NCBI GenBank assembly: GCA_038030265.1 | Contig: CM075941.1 | Coordinates: 14,756,001 to 14,820,000 of the forward strand | Reading direction: 5' to 3' | Length of the DNA stretch: 64,000 nucleotides | Origin: Corythucha ciliata | Lineage: Eukaryota; Arthropoda; Insecta; Hemiptera; Tingidae | Shown: positions 1-10,022 of the stretch, piece by piece | Layout: the number at the start of each line of letters is the position of its first letter | Position numbering within the stretch: the first letter of the stretch is position 1 | Position numbers and translations under genes: made by a program | The notes under the pieces: generated by a model | What the model saw: the letters and a program-made list of their open reading frames with translations, nothing else | Databases searched by the model: none | Told to the model about the DNA's origin: nothing

Positions 1-451
1 AAACAGTGAAGGTAATAGTTAACTTCCTTTTGGCATATGGAACAAATCTGTAAAGTAAATGCAACACACACAAATTTAGATTTTGGGTAAAAGCTACAAT
101 ATGAGTTGGGTAAATATAACACTCGAGATGAGTGGATTTTACTTGTCCGTAAAGTACACTCTACTCAACTTTAACGCAATTTGTCGTGTAATCGCTACCA
201 TAAAGATGAGTAAATTTTACTATACGAATAGTTGCACATTATAGTTGATTCAACTCAATGGTGTTAGATCTACTGATCGACGGTGAGGTAGTTCCAAACC
301 TTGTAATTGAGTATATTTAACCCAACGACCTGTACTATAACCGTTTTGTTACTTTTACCCAACAGTATTGTAGTCACTGCATTTACTCATTTTTTGAGTA
401 GCTCGAAACCAATTTGGGTTAAATTTACCAGTATATTTTTTTCCGTGATAC
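1..451. mobile_element. TIR-type element fragment, truncated by window edge
   Basis: This AT-rich stretch repeatedly shows variants of GGTAAATTTAC and GAGTAAATTTTAC in both orientations and has no coding signal. It ends with TTTTTTTCCGTGAT directly against exon 1 of small-peptide copy D, replacing that gene's intron. A similar terminus, TTTTTCTCCGTG, closes another segment at about 51857, also next to sequence of the same gene family. I infer a non-autonomous DNA element inserted just inside the intron. The left end is outside the window and no target-site duplication can be checked. Confidence 0.4.
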
Positions 452-506
452 CGGCCAGCCAAATCGCCGACAGCAAAAAAGTGACAATCATCGCTTTGCT
501 AAACAT
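452..506 (-). pseudogene. Small secreted peptide family, copy D: exon 1 relic
   Basis: On the minus strand the ATG is at 506-504. The 55-nt exon encodes a signal peptide beginning MFSKAMIVTFLLSAIW and ends ..GCCG, exactly as in the copies at 13.7, 14.4, 36.4 and 45.9 kb. The family donor GTAAGT is here GTATCA, because foreign sequence joins within the first bases of the intron, and no second exon is present nearby. It is more diverged from the other copies than they are from each other. The promoter upstream is retained, so a transcript could start but could not splice normally. I call it a pseudogene. Confidence 0.72.
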
Positions 507-537
507 GTTGGCTATTGGTTTGTTGGGCTTTGAATGA

Positions 538-569
538 CACAACTTAGCGACTTTAGTCCCTTTTTTATA
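538..569 (-). promoter_or_regulatory. Core promoter of copy D (TATA box and initiator region)
   Basis: On the minus strand TATAAAAAAG (569-560) is followed about 30 nt later by TCATTC, a good arthropod initiator, and then by a short leader to the ATG. Spacing matches the four better-preserved copies. Confidence 0.6.
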
Positions 570-720
570 CGATTGCCTTATCAAAGTAGGCTATTTGATG
601 ATGTTGATTGGCATTGGCATTTATGCTGGTTCATAGCCAGTCATTAAAGTCATTAGATGAAAAAAATGCGAGCCATCCGCCTTATCTCAACTCACCTCTA
701 CAATTACCCGAACCTTTATT
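570..720 (-). repeat. Conserved upstream block of the small-peptide family
   Basis: The segment with GGTTCATAGCCAGTCATTAA, the run resembling ATGAATAAAAATATGCGAGCC, and a CGACTCAACTCTACAATT-like stretch is shared with the regions upstream of copies A, B, C and E and with 51858-52100. It is more diverged here. It could carry regulatory sites or simply be co-duplicated sequence. Confidence 0.55.
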
Positions 721-859
721 TTTTTAACCAGGAAATATTCTTGGATATGGTATGGAGAGCCACCGAGTGTCAACCATATTCATTTCTTTTGCTACGTAAG
801 AGAGATGCAGTTTTTACGGTGTGCACAATGCACATGAATCAAGTTTTCGCCAATCTCCA
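721..859. other. Unassigned spacer
   Basis: No recognisable gene, RNA or repeat boundary is visible between the copy D upstream block and the LINE relic. Confidence 0.3.
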
Positions 860-1260
860 CGTATAAAAAAGCAGAAGGGGTCCAGCAAGGAAGCCTGAAC
901 AGTCTCTTGAGAAAGCTACGCTGACCTCTCGCATCAATGGCCTCTTCGAGGTCATTTAGAAATAAGGCGAAAAGAATTGGACTAAGCAAGGCGCCTTGTT
1001 TCACTCCCATAAGAATATCAACTTCCTCTGTTACGTTTTCTCTACAGAGGACACGCCCCGTTGTTTGTGACAGGAACGCTCGAATCACAGCGCATGCCTA
1101 TGGATGGAATCAAAAGCCGCTGAGAAGTCTACAAACGCTACTCACATTTTACCACGCTTACAGGACAGTTGGAAATTCACCAAGCCAGTTAAAATACAGA
1201 TATTATCCAGCGTTCTGTACCTTCTCCTGAAACCGTCCTAAAACTCTTGTAAGACCCCCC
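860..1260 (-). pseudogene. Non-LTR retrotransposon reverse transcriptase fragment
   Basis: Minus-strand translation in two frames gives central RT motifs. The catalytic block AFVDFSAAFDSIHRHAL lies at about 1140-1090, followed by GVKQGALLSPILFALFLNDL at about 1000-930, as in LINE reverse transcriptases (motifs A and B). Upstream, RRYRTLDNICILTGLV resembles the preceding RT block. At least one frameshift separates motifs A and B, and the YxDD block is missing because the similarity stops near 860. It is a short dead fragment; I cannot fix the clade. Confidence 0.7.
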
Positions 1261-1780
1261 ATTATCCGCCCATTGATACAGCCTCTCAAAAGTAAGACCT
1301 TCAAAAATTTTGCTGTTTGTGTTGTTGAACGAAATGCGACTATAATTTGAGACCCCGTAAGAGTTTCCTTTGTACCTGATAATGGCTGTGATAGACTAAG
1401 TTGTCGGTCTGTTAATTGAGGCTGTGATGATAGCTTTAACTCCCCTGGTGATAAAATTTGTTGTGATTCTAGTAATGTTGGATTTGTTGATTTCATTTAT
1501 TTTGAAAGCCTCACGGAGAAATTAATGAAATTTGTTGGAAAAAGGTTCTTTGACGGAAGACAACTGGCCTACCTAATGGAATGTGCTTCACATGTTACCT
1601 ATACATGTTTCTATTTGGGTTTAATGGTGGGGAGTCTCATATGCTTTTAATTAATTGTTTTATTCACTTCTTTTGAAGACTTTGTTCATAACGGACTCAA
1701 TAAAACCATATTTCCTTTTAAACGTCTCGGCTTACAATCATAATAGTAGCAAAGGAACGTATGAAAGGTGAGTCTTTCAC
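1261..1780. other. Unassigned region between retroelement relics
   Basis: The part next to 1260 may be older RT sequence (a minus-strand frame reads FEGLTFERLYQWADN). The rest shows no recognisable motif, and no Penelope RT core is visible upstream of the GIY-YIG frame. Confidence 0.3.
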
Positions 1781-2281
1781 TTGATTAGAGTTTGTGGCTG
1801 CCTCCGAACCTCAAATATTGGTCCACTAACAAATTATAGTGGGTATTACTCCCAGTCGGCAAAATTAGTTAAGCAGGAGGAGATTTTTTGTAATATACAA
1901 CTATACAATTACATGGCAAATAAAGTAAGTCAGTTTGTGCCACCGCTTAAGGATAATACGGACAAAATGTTGAGTTCACATGTTGTGTATGCGGTTGGTT
2001 GTTCTTGTCATAGGGTATATGTTGGCAAGACAATACAGCTCGTAAAAAGTAGAATGGCACAGCATGCTAATAATATTAGAAATAATCAGGGGTGCACTGG
2101 GCTCTCACAACATGTGATTGAAACGGGTCATGTTGTGGATGTGAGTAATGTTAAAATTGTTGCAAGGGACAGTAATGAAAGGAGGCTTCAATGGTCTGTC
2201 CATGTTAAATTGATGCGGAATAATGTTAATTTGCAGGTTGATTCCAACAGAGTTTGTGAACAGTATAATCACATATTATAA
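1781..2281 (+). pseudogene. Penelope-like element GIY-YIG endonuclease domain
   Basis: An uninterrupted frame of about 166 codons ends at 2281. Its central part reads PPLKDNTDKMLSSHVVYAVG, then CSCHRVYVGKT, an arginine-containing helix, and QH...GLSQHVIETGH. This is the layout of the GIY-YIG nuclease at the C-terminus of Penelope-like retroelements: the linker PLKD, a Y...YVG pair replacing GIY/YIG, and a Cys pair before the second strand. The frame opens with TTG and no RT domain precedes it, so this is a 5'-truncated copy (usual for the group) that keeps a clean endonuclease frame. In intact elements this domain nicks target DNA for priming. Confidence 0.8.
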
Positions 2282-2628
2282 ATGTACCGAAAGACGAATT
2301 TTGGGAATAGAGCAATGGTGATGCCGTTGGTGAGTGGAGGGGATTAGTGGTTGGGGGGGGGGGAGTGATAGATTGGTGGCTTCGAGTTATGTTTAGTTGC
2401 GTTACTTGCAGTAGAAGGGTAAGATGTCTTTTTCGTTTATGCTCTTGGCTTATTTTTACGTGTTAATGTGGGATTTTAAGTAATTTATTGTTCGTAGAGA
2501 CAGTTGCTGATGATGGGTCACAGTTGTGCCCCACGAATGCAGGCACAGGCGAATGCAGGAATGCACAGGTGTGCATTCGACGATTAAAGGAGACTGCAAA
2601 GTAATTGGTTGTAGTTAGTTCCTAAAGT
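2282..2628 (+). other. Probable 3' region of the Penelope-like fragment
   Basis: Non-coding, containing a G-run near 2355 and GCTGATGATGGGTCACAG at about 2508. It may be the 3' tail of the Penelope-like copy, but no terminal repeat was found. Confidence 0.3.
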
Positions 2629-4762
2629 TTGGAGAGGAGCATTCACAAAGGGACAACCGATATAAGTGGGTGGCTTCAATCAGCAAAAGCTCGTATCGCA
2701 CCAGTGAAACCAGTCACTGTGCCACGTCTGGAACTTTGTGCCACTCAACTTTTGGGAAGAACGATTAAGAAGTTTTTACCACTCATTCCTCTACTCGATC
2801 CAGAGCACCTGCTTGCTTTCAGTGACTCTATGATAGCTCCTTTACACGGTGTGCGTTCAACAACCACGCACCGACCGAAACGCCCGCGTAGTACGGGTGT
2901 GAAGTGCACAGTTAGATCTGGGTATGGCGTAGAAGCCCAATGGAGGCTTAGGCGCCTGCCGGGCTCAAAGCCCGGCGCCCCCGCCAAAAAAAAAAGAAAA
3001 AAATGATAGCTCTTTCGTGGATTACTGCAAATCCGCCACCTATGTGGAGAGTTTTCGTCGGTAATCGGGTTGCAGACATCCTCTCAAACGTCCCTGCAAA
3101 TCACTGGTACCACATAGCATCGTAAGAAAATCTGGAAATGGATTGAAGCCATCGGATCTCCTCACCAAAGATTTGTGGGGGGAGGGTCTCCCGTGGTTGA
3201 AAGAAAAACCCCTGAATTGGCCTCTAGCGAGGATTACTCCGGGGCTCGTTCATCCAACTGTTCAAATCGAAACCAAGACTGTTTTGACCACCTCATATTC
3301 AGCTCACGAATTTACAGGGTTGAAATTAGTACTGGAAGACAAATTTTCCACTCTCACTACCCTTCAATTATTAGTTGGATGGTGTTTTCGTGTTCTTTAC
3401 AATTCTTCAGCCGCCAACGTGCGACGCAAAGGCCCCTCTCAGCTTCTGAACGTAGACAAGCGATGGATGTATTAATTCACAGAGCGCAGGCAATAACTTT
3501 CTCTGGAGCTCTCCCACGCACAGTTCTCGAAAAAAAAACCTACGTTTGACAAAAGTCCTGGGTCTTTTCGTCGACTGCAAAGGAATTTTACGAGTTGGAG
3601 GACGCCTTAACTGTTCAAATCTTTCCGAGAAAGCGAAACATCCTGCTCTACTCCCACAAAAGCATCCTCTCACAAGACTCGTAATTGATCAAGCCCACAC
3701 ATCATATTTACATGTAGGTCCTCAGGCTACGTACGCTCACATCAGAACGCAGTATTGGATCGTCAATGGAAGAAATAGCGTACAGCGCCAGTTGAGCAAG
3801 TGTGTTCGACGTTTTTCAGTGAAGCCTCGGCCGTACGAGCCTCCTATGGCCTATTTGCCCAAAGAACGAGTTAGCGGTACTTATCCTTTTCGTATAATCG
3901 ATGTCAACTTTGCTGGGCATTTCAAAGTCTCGAACACTGGGAAGCCGTGGCTCCAAGATTATAGACGTATACGCTGTGTTCTTGTGTTTTCATACGAAAG
4001 CAGTCCACATTGAAGTCGTTTCGGACCTGTCAACAGACAAGTTTTCAATCGCCTACGAACGATTTGTCTCAAGAAGAGGCTATCCGTCAGCTGTTTGGAG
4101 TGACAATGGTCGATCTTTTCTTGGAGCCGCGAGTGAAATGAAGAAATTACGGCATCTTCTAATAAGTCCAAAATGCTTGCTCGATGAAAGCCACCCAAAA
4201 TTTGACCGAATGGCACTTCATACCTCCGAACGCACCTCATTTCGGAGGCTGTCAAATCGATGAAGCGTCTACTTAAGTTGGTACTCAAGAATCAAATTCT
4301 AATAATGGAAACCTTTCGAACTATTTCGGTTCTAGTTGAAGCTGTCATAAATTCTCGGTCTTTCTTCTCGGATTTATCGGTCTTGACTCCAGCCCATTTT
4401 TAGGTTTGACGTTCGTTGACAAATTTGCCGTCAGAGTCAAATTATGACGATCGGTCTCGAAATGGCGATATATCAAGAACACAATGCAACAATTTTGGAA
4501 ACGATGGTGACTAGAATATCTGCAAGAAATGCAACAAAAAACCAGGTGGAATACACCTTCAAAATTAGCCAATATTGGGGATGTGGTACTCGTCGAGGAA
4601 GAAAATGCCAATGCCCCCCCCCCCTCTTCAACGGGATATAGAGGTGTCATCGTTAAGGTCTATCCTGGAATTGACGGTAGACGTCGTGTAGCCGACGTGA
4701 AAACTTCATCCAGTATCATCCAGCGGCCTGTTCACCGACTTCGCCCTCTACCTGAATCTTAA
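2629..4762 (+). pseudogene. BEL/Pao LTR retrotransposon: degenerate RNase H-integrase region
   Basis: Several frames in order on the plus strand match the 3' half of a BEL/Pao pol. They are: the RT/RNase H connection (RIAPVKPVTVPRLELCATQL, about 2697-2750); an RNase H segment (AFSDSMIA, then WITANPPPMWRVFVGNR after the SINE); a PSDLLTKDLWGEGLPWL block at about 3145-3200; the integrase zinc-binding region (GILRVGGRLNCSNL ... QYWIVNGRNSV); the catalytic core (RGYPSAVWSDNGRSFLGA, about 4075-4130); and the C-terminal domain (IGDVVLVEEENA ... KTSSSIIQRPVHRLRPLP, to 4760). Frames change several times and stops intervene, so it cannot encode an active polyprotein. A SINE interrupts the RNase H region. 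No LTR was found on either side. Confidence 0.82.
2840..3002 (+). mobile_element. SINE with T-arm-like 3' half, inserted in the BEL/Pao relic
   Basis: A 163-bp segment ends in an A-rich tail (2984-3002) and is bracketed by a perfect 10-bp duplication ATGATAGCTC (2830-2839 and 3003-3012). Removing it restores the BEL/Pao reading SDSMIALSWITANPPP. The part before the tail has a CCGGGCTCAAAGCCCGG hairpin resembling a tRNA T-arm. A second copy lies on the minus strand at about 15109-15270. Short length, poly(A) and TSD indicate LINE-driven retroposition; the tRNA link is an inference. Confidence 0.82.
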
Positions 4763-5478
4763 GACGCCCGGAGAATATGTTTGAACCCTGGACCTTACGC
4801 ACGTTCCGACAAAAATAATAATAATAAAAAATATATAATTGTTGATTCGAACGAATTTAGGCGTTTCTATTACGAGTCGAAACAACAGCCCTTCAGAAAA
4901 TGGCCATTTTTCGGATGTCAGCCGCAGGTGGAGAGGCAGTTAACCAACAAAAATGCCGTCAACAACGCTCACAGATAATATCCTGATACAGGGCGGTTAT
5001 CGCGAAAAAGTGCCAAAAACCACAAAAAAGTTAAAAAATGTCGCTGTTTTTCTATACTTTAACCCATTAACGCCCAAGTTTTTTTAAGTCATAGTTTTGG
5101 TGTAAAAAGAGGTAATATTGCTCAGAATACCTTGATTTAGACGGGAAAAATGTTTTTAAAAAATTTACGCTAGCGTATGACTCCAGGAGCCCGAGTGCCC
5201 GAATGGGCACACTGGGAACTAACGCACTCGTGTTTCCACAACAAAATTGTTGATTTCCACTTTCTTTTTTCCAGTTCCTTCACGGACAAATGAAGGGATC
5301 CCGTCGTGCCGCTCAATAAAATGCTCAAATTTCCCTCTTGGATATTTCGAGAACAATTTATTTTCAGTCAAAGTCTTTATGGCATTACTGACTTTGTTGA
5401 AGTTGCTGCAAGTGGTTAAAAAAACAATCAAAATCAAACATTTTTTCGGGTAAGTTCAAGTCATTAACACAATCTAGT
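4763..5478. other. Unassigned region, possibly internal LTR-element sequence
   Basis: No convincing coding segment. Short runs of A and T occur near 4805-4850. It separates the BEL/Pao relic from a Ty3-type integrase tail and may contain further decayed pol sequence. Confidence 0.3.
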
Positions 5479-6125
5479 TTGAATTCGTTGCTTTTCACGT
5501 ACAGAAATACGCCGTGCACAACCACACAATCCAATTCATCTTCCCTTCTATTTTCTTACCAGGTTCGTAACCCTCTATCTATCTTGAATCCTACTGTAAG
5601 TATCTATTACCAAACCGGCTCCTTCCAATCCGCCCTCGATGGGTCGGAAGTTTGGCATCAACGATAATGTTTTAGTATGGAATGCTGACAAGAGCCAAAC
5701 CTACAAATGGGTCGCTGGACGAATTATGGAAAAAGTTGGGAATATGATTTACATAATTCAGATCAGTTTTTTGTCTCTCCACTTTATAGTGGAGAGACAA
5801 AAAACTGATCTGAATTATTGATTCAACTCCACAACGTCGCCATCACTGCAATATTATGATTTACATAGTCAAATTGTGTTCAGGGGTACTACGAAAAGCT
5901 CACAGCAACCATCTTAAACAAAGTCGCTTAAATGACAGAGTGCTCATCCTCCCCCACGCCCTGTGTTACAAGTAGAAACATCGTCAGACTCTGAGAAGGC
6001 TCCCGATAATGTTGAAAATGTGAATTCTAGGTATCCCACGGGAAAGAGACAGCGGACCAATGAGAGTATTTTACGAAAATCCTCGAGAATATCAAGACCT
6101 ACAAAGCGCTACTTCCTATTAGTTG
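5479..6125 (+). pseudogene. Ty3-type LTR retrotransposon integrase C-terminus
   Basis: The first frame gives LLFTYRNTPCTTTQSNSSSLLF, the FLLxYRNTPH..TTxxSPAELLF block of Ty3/gypsy integrases. A second frame from 5639 gives GRKFGINDNVLVW...KWVAGRIMEKVGNMIY, the C-terminal SH3-like part. A third near 6040-6115 gives KSSRISRPTKRY, the basic tail seen before the stop in many gypsy elements. Frames are disrupted and a 29-bp-arm palindrome interrupts the reading at 5755-5816. A polypurine tract and probable 3' LTR follow, so this is the 3' end of a decayed element. Confidence 0.72.
5755..5816. repeat. Perfect palindrome with 29-bp arms and 4-nt loop
   Basis: The arms 5755-5783 and 5788-5816 are exact reverse complements around TTAT. 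It sits inside the integrase relic and replaces expected coding sequence. The arms begin with continuous integrase-region sequence (AATTCAGATCAG), so the structure looks like a local inverted duplication rather than a separate transposon. Confidence 0.85.
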
Positions 6126-6230
6126 ATGGTGCGGGATTATTAATATTTCATATCCATTGTTATTATTTTTTTACTGTTATTATTTTTTCCCCTTTTCTTG
6201 TATTTTTAATATGATGATTATAATTTTTTA

Positions 6231-6365
6231 AGGGGGAAGATAATGTTGTATTGGTCTCGCGCCAAAAGCTTATGGTAAGGTTAAGTGACGGTTTCATCTT
6301 TCATAGAAGAAGGTTGTTTTATCTGTTCTGGAGTTGTGGCTTAATAAATGTGTTCAGTCTTGGCA
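6231..6365 (+). mobile_element. Polypurine tract and probable 3' LTR of the Ty3-type relic
   Basis: AGGGGGAAGA at 6231-6240 is a polypurine tract in the expected position after the integrase tail. TGTTGTATTGG at 6244 could open the LTR, and AATAAA at about 6342 could be its polyadenylation signal. The right end is not defined because no partner LTR is in the window. Confidence 0.5.
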
Positions 6366-6715
6366 TTCAGCACAAATGTTCATTTCCCTTCAAACATAAC
6401 ACAAACCTTCCTCGCCCTGACTATCTCTATCCCCTCTCTCTATTTTTAGCCTCATCTTTGCGCATTTTCAAGTTTCTTCGCAAACCTGCAATCCTTTTTC
6501 TTTCGTTTTCCATGGCTTCCTCACCATCATCTTCCCTTTTCGATTACCGTTTCTGAGTCTCTTCTCGGCGAAATTCTCACGAGCTAATTTTTTACGGGGT
6601 TTTTCCTCAGTTAATTGTTTTTTTACGATTCGCGCGCTTTTTGGGTTTCTCCCCGGTTTTGAGTCATGTTGTGGAATGGAAATAGGGACATTTTTGGAAC
6701 AACAGATAACCCCTT
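6366..6715. other. Unassigned, C/T-rich spacer
   Basis: No motif or repeat recognised. Short frames on both strands look incidental. Confidence 0.3.
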
Positions 6716-6718
6716 CAG

Positions 6719-7668
6719 GGGGCCTGTTCCGTAAAGTTAGCAACAGTCAAGATGACAGTTGATAGCGACAGTCGATTGTGGTGTTCTTATCAACTGTCGT
6801 TTTCTATATGTTGAGATCGTTTTGTGTGTTGGTGTTGTGTAAGAACAAACTTCCATAAACAATAATGAATTTATTTGGATACAATGAACCACATCAATCG
6901 TACTTCGTTCGAATATGTGTCCCGATCTGTCAGCTGTGACTGAAGAAGTCTCAGTGCTACATGAAGACGAAAATAATAGCAATTGGAGAACCGCAATCTC
7001 TGGGCATTCATCCTGCTAATTCGAAAAAAAAAGTCAATCCAACTATGGATAGACGTAAAAAATAAGCAGCTTATGTGTGAGCTCGCTTGAAAATACATTC
7101 TTTTCCTTTTTTCTTAAGATTAGAATGTCGCCATACGAGGAGGCTAGGCCCTTTAGCTTTGTTGACCGTATCCCCGAGGTCCTTGTTCGTTGGGACGGGC
7201 CCCTAGATCACGAGTTTCCCTTGTCTTCAGCCATTTACGTCTCCTATTTTCCAATAATATCACGAAAATACGCGAATGTGTCACTATCGGCAAGTTGTGG
7301 GAGGCGGTAACGTCTGAGTTTAGAGGCACTTTTCCACGTCCACCCTCGACAAAACACAATGCTACCCTCTGTTACAGCTAGCGGCATCAAATGACAATGA
7401 TGGAAAGCAAAGTCAACACTTAATTCAAGTAATAAACTCAAAAAAGTACACAGATTGAATAATCCTTCCTTCTTATCAACAGCCGGTGTCGTTAACAACA
7501 CCCCCGAGGTGCTGTTTTGATACCAACACCAAATCCTAACTCATGACGTATAACGACAATTCAAGTAGTGTTGTTTTCTTACAGAACATCTCAAGGTGAC
7601 GTCATCACTATTGACTGTTGCTATCAAGTGTCGTTTTCAACTGTTGTTAACTTTACAGAACAGGCCCC
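6719..7668. mobile_element. 950-bp non-autonomous TIR element, 3-bp TSD CAG
   Basis: The left end GGGGCCTGTTCCGTAAAG and the reverse complement of the right end GGGGCCTGTTCTGTAAAG match over about 25 bp. Subterminal GACAGTTGATAG-type motifs are also inverted. CAG flanks both ends (6716-6718, 7669-7671). There is no transposase frame. The 3-bp duplication and GGG-start TIRs are like PIF/Harbinger-type elements, but that assignment is inference. Confidence 0.75.
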
Positions 7669-7735
7669 CAGATTGCATTGAGGGGTCAGGTTTTGTGAGA
7701 ACAGGAGTCATTAATTAAGAAATTCAAATTAACAA

Positions 7736-8147
7736 TGTAACGTGCGCTACGCAAGGGGGACAAAGGTTGCCGGTCCCGAGGCTGAACAACATTACGGTAT
7801 GGGACAGGGGGCTGAGCAAAGAGACCAAAGCTCACTTGAACGGCACGGCTAGAGTCGCAATAGGCAACCTAGTTCAATTCCCCTCTTACCCAATCCCGAG
7901 TATTCCAGGCGGACGACGTGCCGAAAATAAAGGAGTCGATCGCCAGCTACCAGCTCGTGAAAGTGTATCCTGTTTAATTGTGCCCTGAGAACCATCGTGT
8001 CCCCCCCCCCCCAGTAGTCTCTTAGTTATAATTGTAAGTGGGTTGGGTTTGCTTAGTTAAGTTAATAAAGTTTAGAGTGTTACTCGTGATTTCATGATTT
8101 TGTCCTGTTCCTCCCCAGTAACGGACCCAAAAAACCCCCCCGTTACA
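7736..8147 (+). mobile_element. 5' LTR of an LTR retrotransposon (412 bp)
   Basis: The segment starts TGTAACG and ends CGTTACA, a 7-bp inverted terminal match with TG...CA ends. AATAAA at about 8064 lies in the second half, as expected for the R region. A primer binding site follows 3 bp downstream. The 3' LTR is absent from the window because the element is cut off near 9190. Confidence 0.75.
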
Positions 8148-8150
8148 AAC

Positions 8151-8168
8151 TGGTGTCAGAAGTGGGAT
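8151..8168 (+). promoter_or_regulatory. Retrotransposon primer binding site
   Basis: TGGTGTCAGAAGTGGGAT just inside the LTR matches the PBS type common in Mag-like Ty3 elements, complementary to a host tRNA 3' end. The cognate tRNA cannot be determined here. Confidence 0.7.
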
Positions 8169-8476
8169 GCACCCCACGTGCCGTCCACTGCCGGCCATCT
8201 GACTTGAAAAAGGTAAGAGATTTTTTTATTCTCTAGTACCCCAGCGTTCAAGTTGCTACTTTAGGAATTATTAGCAATAATCCCCCCCTGTCCTAGCTCT
8301 TCCCTCTTCTGCAATTTCGCTTTCCTTTCCCTGTTGTTGAATAGCCTGTCCTTGGCTATGACTAATTAAAACACCCCCCTCCCTGCTCACTCCAAAGCAG
8401 AAATTAGTTCAACAGCCTTCACATCGCTCTCCTTCTCCTCTTCCCGATCGTCATTTTCCCCCTTCCACAAGGTAAA

Positions 8477-9130
8477 ATGCTGGAAGCCCTAGCGTTCCTC
8501 AAGGCCTATAATGACGAGATGGACAGGATAGCAGTGGAAGCGAGAAAACTTATCGGTGTTCATGAAAAAATCCAACAGATAGTGAACACCATAGCCCAAC
8601 ATTTGCAACCAGACCCTGCGAATATCTGCCTTACTCCTAGTCCTTCACCCAGCCCTGAACCCGAAATGCTCCCCTATTCCCTCACTACTAATCCACCTCT
8701 CATGCCCTGCACTGTTCCTCGTCCCTTTCTGCCCGAGCCGAGTCCAGCAAACCACACGGCAGCATCCCCCCAACTTTTTCCATGCCTTACCAACCTCCCC
8801 GTGGATTCAAACCCTGGACACTATTACCCCCCTCCACAACTTACGGTGAGACCGACCCTTGCACCCCCTGCCACAACCCGAACCATTTCCCCACCTCCAC
8901 ATCAAGCGGCCCCCGGGGATGCCTTCCCTACTTCCTGTTCCCCACACAGTCCTGAACCAGAAATGACCCCTAACCCTCTCACCCTAAATCCACCTTCCAA
9001 GCCCACCACTATACCCTGGAACCCCATCTCCTCCTCACTGCCAAAATCCATTACAAACCCCCTAACAACCCCAACCACTCCAGCGTCTCACCCGGGCCAA
9101 TTTAGGGACTGTCTCTCAAACCCTATTTGA
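8477..9130 (+). pseudogene. Gag-like proline-rich protein of the LTR element
   Basis: A 217-codon frame starts with ATG about 310 bp after the PBS. Residues 1-45 (MLEALAFLKAYNDEMDRIAV...) look helical and may form a coiled coil. The rest is rich in Pro, Ser and Thr with repeated PxPEPEM motifs (two copies, about residues 60 and 157). No zinc knuckle, protease or RT follows, because the element breaks off before 9240, where small-peptide-family sequence begins. Position after the LTR and PBS supports Gag; sequence alone would not. Base composition is strongly C-rich compared with the AT-rich surroundings. Confidence 0.55.
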
Positions 9131-9229
9131 CCTTGAACCTGATGACTCTCCCCGAACCTAATGGACGTTTCTTCCACAAGCCGAGTTCTAAAACGAACGC
9201 AGCTACCCCTCTGCATTTATCAATTTCGC

Positions 9230-9690
9230 CCACTGAAATGCTTATAACTTGTATGAACTTTTTTGTCGCACAGGGACGATGGCTGAAGGTGTTGTTGGTG
9301 ATGGCGCGGGCAGATTTTATTTAAAAATCACCAGACGCACTCATCGGGCTAAAACTACCGTTGATAATATTATATCCTTGTCCGCATGTGCCAATTTACC
9401 GGTATACTTTTCCCCCAAATCGGGCATTCATGCAAGTTCCCCATTGATGTGGATTTTGGTTTAAGAGGAAGGAATTCACCTATGATTTTGGGAAACGAAC
9501 CAAGCTGACTGCTGCCCTCTGAAATCTGTTTAGTGATGACATCTATGTTTGGGCATTGACACACACAAGGAACACGTTGTGATTTGAAAATTTTTATTCT
9601 ATATGACAAAATTTCAACTAATTGGCAAACAACGACCCAATTTTTGGGTTTGAGTTTGGGGAAAACTATTGGGGACTCAAATCGAAGTGG
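9230..9690 (+). pseudogene. Small secreted peptide family, copy F: exon 2 relic and flank
   Basis: TATAACTTGTATGAAC...CGCACAG at 9243-9273 is the intron 3' end seen in copies A, B, C and E, including the acceptor. Exon 2 starts at 9274 with GGACGATGGCTGAAGGTG (reading TMAEGV), but then runs into a different sequence instead of the family exon end. That sequence (about 9310-9690) is shared with the region upstream of copy C (36780-37090, opposite strand) and in part with 13862-14060. Exon 1 and the promoter are absent, replaced by the LTR element fragment. Confidence 0.65.
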
Positions 9691-10022
9691 CTGACATCTG
9701 GTGTTATCAGTGAAAAGCTCCAGGAAGCATATAAGACATGATAAATCATTCAGAATGTCGTGATTGTTTGGCTTAAAAGGGCATACTGTGCGCGATAATA
9801 TGGTGAGACGATTTTCTTTTTTTTAATTAATGTAAGTATTACTCACTGAATAAGCGTATGACCGTTCATAATTGTTAAAACCAATTATATCATAAGCCGT
9901 TTCTTAGTCCTTCCAGAATAAGGGCGATTTACCGAGTATTACTCGTTTCCATACTCTATTATATCCACTACACGAAATGATTTATTTCAGATGGGCTCGG
10001 ATATTGTTAATCTGCCTGAGAT
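9691..10022. other. Unassigned spacer
   Basis: No gene or repeat boundary recognised. Confidence 0.3.
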
